Source: an uncultured Lachnospiraceae bacterium (GTDB lineage: Bacteria > Bacillota > Clostridia > Lachnospirales > Lachnospiraceae). From it: a DNA stretch of 64,000 nucleotides. Numbering within the stretch: position 1 is the stretch's first letter; each line of letters opens with the position of its first letter. The translations under genes were made by a program, and so were the position numbers. The notes below the pieces were generated by a model. It saw only the letters and a list, made by a program, of their open reading frames with translations. It ran no database searches and was not told the origin of the DNA. The stretch is from contig CADBNF010000032.1 of the NCBI GenBank assembly GCA_902796005.1, forward strand, positions 1 to 64,000, read 5' to 3'. This document shows, one piece after another, positions 8,006 through 14,464 of this stretch.

Positions 8006-9079
8006 ATGGATAAGAAACAGAATAAAGCTGCTGCTTTCTTTAAAAGCAAATATTTCGGTTATATCATTTTCGGCGCACTCCTTTCCCTGCTTCCGCTGGC
8101 GACCCAGGCCGGTGTGCTGAAGACCTCCATGATCGGCATCGTGGGCGGCACGATTATTTACTCCATCGTAGCCCAGGGCCTGAATATCAATCTGGGCTTT
8201 GCCGGCCTTACGTCCCTGGGTACCGCGGGCTTCATGGGCCTGGGCGCCTATATTTCCGCCTTCCTGACGGAAAACATGGGCTGGGCCTGGGAAGCGTCCC
8301 TGATTGTATCCATCGTTATCTGCGTGCTTTTAGGCCTTGTGGTAGGTCTGATTTCCCTGCGTGTGGAAGGCCTGTACCTGGGCATCATCACCCTGTGTAT
8401 CGCTGAAATCTTCCGGAAAACCTTTGAGGAGCTGGATCCCATCACCGGCGGTTATGCCGGCAAGAAGGCTTCCTTCCCCACGATTTTCTTCGGCGGATGG
8501 AAGCTCAACCAGGCGCAGAACTACGTGCTCCTGGCCATTATCATGGTCATCATGATGATCCTGACCTACAACCTGGTGCATGGCCAGATCGGACGTGCCC
8601 TGCATGCCATGAGAGGTTCAACCTCCGCGGCCCAGGCCATGGGCATTTCCCTGTTCAAATACCGTCTGATGGCCTTCGCCCTTTCCACAGGCTATGCTGC
8701 CTTAGGCGGCGTGCTGTACGTGCATTTCTTCCGGTTTGCCTATCCGTCGACCTGGACCCTGACCCTGTCCCTGAACATTGTGGCCATGGTTGTCATCGGC
8801 GGTTCCCGGACGATTTTCGGACCCTTCCTCGGCGCGGTTATCGTATACTCCCTGCAGGATCTGGTCATCAAGAGAATCCCCGTTATCGGCGACCTGAACG
8901 GTATTTCCTACATTATCTCCGGTGTGCTGATTATCCTTGTCGTCATGTTCTACCCCAAGGGCGTAATCAACTTCTTCAGCCAGATTAAGGAAAAGGCCGG
9001 AAAGTCCAAAGCTGCAGCCCCTGCTGCCGTACCGGCGGCCCAGACAGAGTCCGGAAAGGAGGAAAATGCAGATGAGTGA
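8006..9079 (+). CDS. livM: Branched-chain amino acid-type ABC transporter permease, LivM-like
   Basis: This encodes 357 residues with eight to ten membrane segments. Recognisable blocks are the early N-L-G-F-A-G-L-T-S-L-G motif, the G-L-Y-L-G-I-I-T-L segment and the coupling loop R-A-L-H-A-M-R-G-S-T-S-A-A-Q-A-M-G. The last 30 residues form an Ala-, Lys- and Glu-rich hydrophilic tail not needed for the fold. An AAGGAGG site lies eight bases upstream of ATG 8006. The last eight bases overlap livG, whose start sits inside the livM stop region. Partner of LivH in the membrane. Confidence 0.9.
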   Translation: MDKKQNKAAAFFKSKYFGYIIFGALLSLLPLATQAGVLKTSMIGIVGGTIIYSIVAQGLNINLGFAGLTSLGTAGFMGLGAYISAFLTENMGWAWEASLIVSIVICVLLGLVVGLISLRVEGLYLGIITLCIAEIFRKTFEELDPITGGYAGKKASFPTIFFGGWKLNQAQNYVLLAIIMVIMMILTYNLVHGQIGRALHAMRGSTSAAQAMGISLFKYRLMAFALSTGYAALGGVLYVHFFRFAYPSTWTLTLSLNIVAMVVIGGSRTIFGPFLGAVIVYSLQDLVIKRIPVIGDLNGISYIISGVLIILVVMFYPKGVINFFSQIKEKAGKSKAAAPAAVPAAQTESGKEENADE

Positions 9080-9953
9080 AGCTGTTCTCCTCGATGACGA
9101 GGTTTTAAAGATTGACAACCTTTCCATGCATTTCGGCGGCCTGAAGGCGGTTGACCAGCTTTCCTTTACCATTAAGGAGAAGGAAATCTTCGGCCTTATC
9201 GGCCCCAACGGCGCGGGCAAAACCACCGTGTTCAACTGTATTACCCAGTTCTACAAGCCTACGGCGGGCAATGTGGTTTTCCGCAACAACAAGGGTGAGG
9301 TGCAGAGCCTTATCGGCGTGAAGGTGCATGACATTATCCGTAAGGGCCTTGTGCGTACCTTCCAGAACGTGGAGCTGATTCCCGAACTGTCCCTGATCGA
9401 CAACGTCATGGTCGGCGCCCACATTGAATTCAAGGCAGGACTGGTTTCCCAGTTCCTGAAGCTGCCCGGGGCCAGAAGAGAAGAGAAGGCCATCAGGGAA
9501 AAGGCGGAAAGGGCCCTTGCCTTCATGGGCATCGGCGACCTGAAGGACCAGCTGGCCGGCGGCCAGCCCTACGGCGTGCGTAAAAAGGTTGAGATTGCCC
9601 GTACACTGATGTGTGACCCCAAACTGATTATCCTGGATGAGCCTGCTGCCGGTCTCAACGATACCGAGACCCTGCAGCTGGCGGACAATATCCGTAAGAT
9701 CCGTGATGAATATAACTGTACGATTCTTCTGGTAGAGCATGATATGCGTCTGGTTATGAGCATCTGCGACCGTATCTGTGCGATTTCCTTCGGAAAATTC
9801 CTTGCCTGCGGCACGCCCGCGGAAATCCAGGCGAATGCCCAGGTGCAGGAAGCCTACCTCGGAGAAAAGGAAGCGGAAGCGGAAAAGGATATGAAGGAAG
9901 AGAAATCCCCTCTTGAAAAGATCAAGGATAATTTACTGGGAAAGGAGAACTAA
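9072..9953 (+). CDS. livG: Liv-type ABC transporter ATPase, LivG-like
   Basis: This encodes 293 residues. Walker A is G-P-N-G-A-G-K-T-T in the first 50 residues. The signature region is the P-Y-G-V-R-K-K-V-E-I-A-R form of LivG proteins, followed by Walker B L-I-I-L-D-E-P-A-A-G-L-N and the switch His in V-E-H-D-M-R. The protein runs about 30 charged residues past the usual LivG end. An ATG at 9066 is only three bases from the AAGGAGG at 9056-9062, so ATG 9072 is preferred; it overlaps livM. It energises the LivHM channel together with LivF. Confidence 0.92.
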   Translation: MSEAVLLDDEVLKIDNLSMHFGGLKAVDQLSFTIKEKEIFGLIGPNGAGKTTVFNCITQFYKPTAGNVVFRNNKGEVQSLIGVKVHDIIRKGLVRTFQNVELIPELSLIDNVMVGAHIEFKAGLVSQFLKLPGARREEKAIREKAERALAFMGIGDLKDQLAGGQPYGVRKKVEIARTLMCDPKLIILDEPAAGLNDTETLQLADNIRKIRDEYNCTILLVEHDMRLVMSICDRICAISFGKFLACGTPAEIQANAQVQEAYLGEKEAEAEKDMKEEKSPLEKIKDNLLGKEN

Positions 9954-10673
9954 ATGGCAGATACAGCATTGTCCCTTGAAGGGCTGAAGGTTTCCTACGG
10001 ACCCATCGAAGCTGTAAAAGGCATCGATATTACGGTTCCGGACGGTTCTGTTGTTGCTCTCCTCGGCGCAAATGGTGCCGGCAAAACCACGACCCTGCAG
10101 ACCATTTCCGGCCTGGTTTCCGCCACCGGCGGCAAAATCAAATACTACGGTAAAGATATCACCAATATGGATCCGGAAAAGATTACCGCCCTGGGTATTG
10201 CCCAGTCTCCGGAAGGAAGACAGATTTTTGCCGACCTTACGGTTACGGAAAATCTCCAGATCGGCGCTTTTACCGTAAAGGACCGCAAGGTCATCCAGCG
10301 CTGCTTTGAACGTGTGTACCGGCATTTCCCGATCCTGCAGGAAAGAGGAAAGCAGATTGCCGGCACCCTGTCCGGCGGCGAGCTGCAAATGCTGGCCATC
10401 GGGCGTGCCCTTATGGCCAATCCGAAGGTTCTCCTTCTGGACGAGCCTTCCCTGGGCCTTGCACCCCTTATCGTGCAGAACATCTTCCGCATCATCAACG
10501 AAATCAAGCGTGAGGGAACAACCGTTGTGATCGTGGAACAGAATGCACTGCAGACACTGAAAATCGCGGATTACGGTTACGTCCTTGAGCTGGGCGTCAT
10601 CAATATCCACGGTCCCGCGGATGAGCTTATCCATGACGAACGTCTGGTGGAGGCTTATCTCGGGAAGAACTGA
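9954..10673 (+). CDS. livF: Liv-type ABC transporter ATPase, LivF-like
   Basis: This encodes 239 residues. Walker A is G-A-N-G-A-G-K-T-T. The signature is T-L-S-G-G-E-L-Q-M-L-A-I-G-R-A-L, and Walker B is V-L-L-L-D-E-P-S-L-G-L-A-P, a LivF hallmark, with V-E-Q-N-A following. The ATG abuts the livG stop with no gap. It is the second ATPase of the importer. A 70-base gap with an AT-rich hairpin separates it from the binding-protein gene. Confidence 0.93.
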   Translation: MADTALSLEGLKVSYGPIEAVKGIDITVPDGSVVALLGANGAGKTTTLQTISGLVSATGGKIKYYGKDITNMDPEKITALGIAQSPEGRQIFADLTVTENLQIGAFTVKDRKVIQRCFERVYRHFPILQERGKQIAGTLSGGELQMLAIGRALMANPKVLLLDEPSLGLAPLIVQNIFRIINEIKREGTTVVIVEQNALQTLKIADYGYVLELGVINIHGPADELIHDERLVEAYLGKN

Positions 10674-10677
10674 TTCG

Positions 10678-10703
10678 TTAATTTATGGATTTACATAAAT
10701 TAA
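10678..10703 (+). repeat. Perfect AT-rich inverted repeat between livF and the binding-protein gene
   Basis: Arms TTAATTTATG (10678-10687) and CATAAATTAA (10694-10703) are perfectly complementary across a 6-base loop. A tract of As, not Ts, follows, so it is not a plus-strand terminator. It could be an mRNA-stability or processing element that raises binding-protein expression, or a protein site. Confidence 0.6.
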
Positions 10704-10743
10704 AAAAAGTACAAATGTACAAATTTTTAAGGAGGAAATGAAA

Positions 10744-12072
10744 ATGAAAAAGAAGATTCTTGCAGCCATTCTGGCGTCTGCAATGGTTCTTTCTCTGGCT
10801 GCCTGCGGCAACAAGGGCGGCGGAAACGAACCCGCGTCAGAAACCGCATCAGAATCCGCAGCCAGCAGCGCTGTTTCCGCTTCTTCCGCAACGGAAGAGA
10901 AGAGCGAAGAAGCTGCTCCCACAGGTGACGTTGAGAATGCCCAGGGCGTAACCGATACCCAGGTTCTCATCGCCAACACTGCTGCGACCTCAGGTGCATA
11001 TGCACCCATCGGCCTGCCTTTCCTTGCCGGTATCCAGGGTTACCTTGACATGGTTAATTCCGAGGGCGGCATCGACGGCCGTGAGATCGTCTTCCTGCAC
11101 AAGGATGATGAATTTGCTCCCGATAAGGGCAGAGCTTACCTGCAGGAAATGGTAGAAGACGAGAAGGTATTCGCCATCGTCGGCCATTTCGGAACACCCG
11201 TAGTTTCCGCTACCATCGAGGATCTGGAATCTTATGGTATTCCTTCTGTTTACTTTGCAACCGGTATCGGCCAGCTGTTCAATGACCATGCTACCGATAA
11301 CTCCAACGGTTACAACATCTTCCCGGTACAGCCCCTGTACATCACCGAAGGCCAGGTTATGGTTTCCCGTGCTGTAGGTACCTTCAATGCCACCAAGATC
11401 GGTATCATCTACACCTCTGACGATGCCGGCAAGAACATGCTTGAAGGCGCCCAGAAGAAGGCTGCCGAGGTTAATGTGGAACTGGTTGACCAGCAGGTTG
11501 CCGCCGGCGCTGCCGACGTATCCGCTGCTGTTACCGCCATCAAGGATGCCGGCTGTGATTTCGTTATCATCGCTGCTATCCAGGCTACCATGCCCACCAT
11601 CACCAAGGAAATGGCTGCTCAGGGTATGACCGTTCCGGCCATCACCACCTATGTTGACGCTTCCGTTTCCGTATCCGAACAGATCGCTGACGAAATCGCC
11701 GGCAAGTTCGATGTATATGTTTCCAGCTGGAAGACCCATGACGACGAGCATGCTGATGACCTTGCTCTGTTTGAGAAATGGGTAGATCCGGAGTACGCTA
11801 CCAACACCGATGCCGAGTCCGGCTGGGTAGCTGCTCATGTATTCTGCACCGCTTTAAAGAGACTTGAAGGCAAGCCCGTTACCTGGGAATCCTACATGGC
11901 TGCTCTTGAAGAAGCTCCCATCGACATCCCCTTCGGCGGCAGCATCAGCTTTGCTGACGGCGCCCGTACCGGTGTTCAGGAGATGATCCTTCGTAAGTGC
12001 GACGGCACCTCTGCCGACGGCTGGACCACTGTTGACGGCTTCCGTTCCATGGATGAACTGACCGGAAACTAA
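10744..12072 (+). CDS. Liv-type ABC transporter substrate-binding lipoprotein
   Basis: This encodes 442 residues. A lipoprotein signal peptide ends in L-S-L-A-A-C with Cys21 as the lipidation site, followed by a Ser-, Ala- and Glu-rich linker to about residue 60. The rest is a type I periplasmic-binding fold of the Leu/Ile/Val-binding class: G-V-T-D-T-Q-V-L-I near the start, a Y-L-D-M-V-N-x-E-G-G-I-D-G-R-E segment, and F-A-I-V-G-H-F-G-T-P. It captures the ligand outside the membrane for LivHMGF. ATG 10738 is only two bases from the AAGGAGG, so ATG 10744 is preferred. Placing the binding protein last in the transporter block, after a hairpin, suggests separately tuned expression. Ligand unknown. 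Confidence 0.92.
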   Translation: MKKKILAAILASAMVLSLAACGNKGGGNEPASETASESAASSAVSASSATEEKSEEAAPTGDVENAQGVTDTQVLIANTAATSGAYAPIGLPFLAGIQGYLDMVNSEGGIDGREIVFLHKDDEFAPDKGRAYLQEMVEDEKVFAIVGHFGTPVVSATIEDLESYGIPSVYFATGIGQLFNDHATDNSNGYNIFPVQPLYITEGQVMVSRAVGTFNATKIGIIYTSDDAGKNMLEGAQKKAAEVNVELVDQQVAAGAADVSAAVTAIKDAGCDFVIIAAIQATMPTITKEMAAQGMTVPAITTYVDASVSVSEQIADEIAGKFDVYVSSWKTHDDEHADDLALFEKWVDPEYATNTDAESGWVAAHVFCTALKRLEGKPVTWESYMAALEEAPIDIPFGGSISFADGARTGVQEMILRKCDGTSADGWTTVDGFRSMDELTGN

Positions 12073-12106
12073 AGAACAGCAGTTTCAACAATTAATTTAA
12101 ACAACA

Positions 12107-12140
12107 TTCGGGCAGGCGTCTTTACTGGCGCCTGCCTGAA
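12107..12140 (+). terminator. GC-rich hairpin after the binding-protein gene
   Basis: A strong stem (12107-12118 with 12129-12140, imperfect near its base) has no adjoining T tract. It may be a partial terminator or a 3'-end stabiliser of the abundant binding-protein mRNA. TGAAAA at 12137-12142 and TTTTCA at 12153-12158 form a further spaced inverted repeat just ahead of the CoA-transferase gene. Confidence 0.45.
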
Positions 12141-12199
12141 AACAAGACGTACTTTTCAGCAAGAATCCAACATTTATCATTTCCAGCAAGGAGAAGAAC

Positions 12200-13516
12200 A
12201 TGAGTTACGAAGAAAAATATATTTCCGTGGAAAAGGCCCTTTCCTTTGTAAAATCCAATGACTTCATCGTTACCGGCCTTGGCGCCGCAGAAGCCGGCCT
12301 TTTCATGGAGAATTTACATACAATCGCCGACAGAGTAAAAAATGTCACCATTTCCAACTGCCTGCCCACCCATCCGTCCAAAATCTATGATCCCGAATAC
12401 GTGGACAGCTTCAATGTAGACGGCTGGTTCTTTGCACCGCAGCTGAGAAAAGCCGCCGGCAACGGCAACATGGCCTATATTCCCAATCACCTGCACCTGG
12501 CTGCCACCAAGAGAATGTATTTCAGACACTGCAATATCTATGTAGGCGCAGCCTCCATGCCGGATAAATTCGGTTATATTTCCCTCTCTCTGTCCAACAC
12601 CTATGAGAGAAGATTCATCGATGATGCCGACCTCGTTATCCTCGAAGTGAACCCGAACTTCCCCTATACCCTGGGCGATGTGCAGATTCACGTGGATGAG
12701 GTTGACTACCTCATCAAGGCAGACTATATGCCGCCCGAGACCCCCGAAGGCACCTTCAACGAGAAGGACGAGGCCATCGGCAAGCTGATCGCGGATATGG
12801 TTCCCGACGGCTCCTGCATCCAGCTGGGCATCGGCGGTATTCCTAATGCGGTTACCAAGCAGCTGGAGAGCAAAAACGACCTGGGCGTTCACACCGAGAT
12901 GATGACCACCGGTATGATGCGTCTGGCGAAGATGGGCGTCATCAACGGCAGAAAGAAACAGATCAACCGCGGCAAGATTGTTACAACCTTCGCCATGGGT
13001 ACCCAGGAAATGTATGAATACATGCATTACAATCCGTCCATCAACCTGTATGACGGTGCCTGGACCAACGATCCCTATACCATTGCCCAGAATGACAATA
13101 TGGTATCCATCAACACCTCCATGGAGGTGGACCTGACCGGTCAGTGCTGTTCCGAATCCATCGGCTCAAAGCAGTATTCCGGTTCCGGCGGACAGGCTGA
13201 TACCGCCATCGGAGCCCAGATGTCCAAAAACGGCAAGTCCATCATCGCCCTGTACTCCACGGCCATGGTCCGCGGCGCAGACGGACAGAAGCATGAGGTT
13301 TCCAAGATCGTTGCCCAGCTGACCCCCGGCGCCGGCGTTACCCTTTCCCGTAACGACGTGGACCGCGTGGTTACCGAGTACGGCGTAGCCGAGCTTCGCG
13401 GCACCAGCGTCAGAGACAGAGTTGCCCGTCTTATCGAGATTGCCCATCCCAAGTTCAGGGAAGAGCTCTGGGATCAGGCTGTGGACTGCGGCATTATCGG
13501 AAAGCGTTTCCTTTAA
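12200..13516 (+). CDS. Acetyl-CoA hydrolase/transferase family CoA-transferase
   Basis: This encodes 438 residues, the length of 4-hydroxybutyrate and butyryl-CoA:acetate CoA-transferases. Motifs include Q-L-G-I-G-G-I-P-N-A-V (208-218), H-T-E-M near 231-234 where the catalytic Glu is expected (Glu233), and the C-terminal S-E-S-I-G-S-K-Q-Y-S-G-S-G-G-Q-x-D block, then S-K-I-V-A-Q-L-T-P-G-A-G-V and V-V-T-E-Y-G-V-A-E-L-R-G. The reaction swaps CoA between an acyl-CoA and a free acid through a glutamyl-CoA intermediate in the cytoplasm. In this locus it would activate the imported acid. A CAAGGAGAAG ribosome site precedes ATG 12200. Which acid it uses cannot be told; butyrate formation is a possible alternative role. 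Confidence 0.88.
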   Translation: MSYEEKYISVEKALSFVKSNDFIVTGLGAAEAGLFMENLHTIADRVKNVTISNCLPTHPSKIYDPEYVDSFNVDGWFFAPQLRKAAGNGNMAYIPNHLHLAATKRMYFRHCNIYVGAASMPDKFGYISLSLSNTYERRFIDDADLVILEVNPNFPYTLGDVQIHVDEVDYLIKADYMPPETPEGTFNEKDEAIGKLIADMVPDGSCIQLGIGGIPNAVTKQLESKNDLGVHTEMMTTGMMRLAKMGVINGRKKQINRGKIVTTFAMGTQEMYEYMHYNPSINLYDGAWTNDPYTIAQNDNMVSINTSMEVDLTGQCCSESIGSKQYSGSGGQADTAIGAQMSKNGKSIIALYSTAMVRGADGQKHEVSKIVAQLTPGAGVTLSRNDVDRVVTEYGVAELRGTSVRDRVARLIEIAHPKFREELWDQAVDCGIIGKRFL

Positions 13517-13585
13517 TCCTGTGCTTTAACGGTTATTCTTCTTTTTTAAATATACTTTGCTTAGCCGCCTAACAGCGGTATGCGG

Positions 13586-13619
13586 CACCGGCAGCATCGT
13601 TACGGGTCTGCCGGTGTTT
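13586..13619 (+). terminator. Probable terminator after the CoA-transferase
   Basis: Nine-bp perfect arms (13586-13594 with 13608-13616) are followed by only TTT. It separates the operon from the tetR promoter region. Confidence 0.6.
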
Positions 13620-13627
13620 GCATAATA

Positions 13628-13667
13628 TGAATATGTGTTCATTTTGAGAAAAACAATGATTCATTTT
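13628..13667 (+). promoter_or_regulatory. Candidate operator pair upstream of tetR
   Basis: TGAA-N6-TTCATTTT occupies 13628-13645, the same arrangement as at 6012-6029. A second TTCATTTT lies at 13660-13667, exactly 22 bp (two helical turns) downstream and inside a near-palindromic AATGATTCATT. The spacing fits two repressor dimers on one face of the DNA, upstream of the tetR -35. Confidence 0.45.
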
Positions 13668-13681
13668 TTCATATTTGCACA

Positions 13682-13710
13682 TTGAATTTGCTTCCCGGTT
13701 GTTTTAGAAT
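13682..13710 (+). promoter_or_regulatory. Sigma-A promoter of tetR
   Basis: TTGAAT (13682-13687) and TAGAAT (13705-13710) are separated by 17 bp. The leader to ATG 13746 would be about 30 bases. Confidence 0.6.
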
Positions 13711-13745
13711 AACTTGTATGTATTTATGTAAGGAGCATGAAGGCA

Positions 13746-14435
13746 ATGGATGCATCACCGTTTATCAATAAACCCAAGACAAAAAAAGGTCGGGAAACCC
13801 TGAACCGGATTGTCAGCGCGGCTGCCCAGGTCTTTTATGAGAAGGGATATCATTCCGCTTCCATCAATGATATTACAAGGCTTGCAGGCGTGGCGTCCGG
13901 TACTTTTTATGTGTATTTTGACGGGAAATACAACCTGTACAAGTTCCTGCTGCTGCAGTGCAGCCATATGATCCGCAAGCACCTGTACGAATCCACAAAG
14001 AACTGCAAGTCCCGGCGGGAGATTGAAGAGGTCGGCCTGCGGGAATGGCTGAAATTTGTAGACCAGAACAAATACATGTATCATGTCATCTGGGAATCCC
14101 TTTACATTGATAAAGAGCTCTTTGTTGAATATTATGTAAACTTTGCAAAGAATTATATCAAGGGCCTGGATATTGCCAAAAAAGAGGGTGAACTGAACAC
14201 GGAGATTGACTCCGAGGTCCTTGCCTTTACGCTTATGGGGGCTTCCAACTTCCTGGGCCTGAATTACGGCCTGTTCAAGGACGGCAGATACGACCATGAA
14301 ATGGTGGTGGAAAGCTTCATGAAGATTCTGAACGGCGGCCTTTTCAGGGTGCCGGAGGAAAAGAAAGAAAAAGAAACCGGGGAACTGCCAATCCGTCTGA
14401 CCGTTGAATTCGGTGACGACGAAGAGGAAGATTGA
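13746..14435 (+). CDS. TetR/AcrR-family transcriptional regulator
   Basis: This encodes 229 residues. The N-terminal DNA-binding domain (about 15-62) reads R-I-V-S-A-A-A-Q-V-F-Y-E-K-G-Y-H-S-A-S, then I-T-R-L-A-G-V-A-S-G-T-F-Y-V-Y-F, the standard TetR helix-turn-helix. The rest is a helical ligand pocket with a charged, Glu- and Asp-rich tail. Dimeric repressors of this family usually respond to a small ligand, often an acyl-CoA when next to CoA-metabolism genes. Matching candidate sites at its own promoter and at 6012 suggest it controls the Liv/CoA-transferase operon and itself. ATG 13737 is one base from the TAAGGAG, so ATG 13746 is preferred. leuS follows 29 bases on and may be partly co-transcribed. 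Confidence 0.85.
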   Translation: MDASPFINKPKTKKGRETLNRIVSAAAQVFYEKGYHSASINDITRLAGVASGTFYVYFDGKYNLYKFLLLQCSHMIRKHLYESTKNCKSRREIEEVGLREWLKFVDQNKYMYHVIWESLYIDKELFVEYYVNFAKNYIKGLDIAKKEGELNTEIDSEVLAFTLMGASNFLGLNYGLFKDGRYDHEMVVESFMKILNGGLFRVPEEKKEKETGELPIRLTVEFGDDEEED

Positions 14436-14464
14436 TTTACCCGTGCAGTAAGGAGGAATGAATA

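Noticed and set aside
14436..14464. T-box leader for leuS
   Set aside because: The gap is only 29 bases, too short for any T-box.
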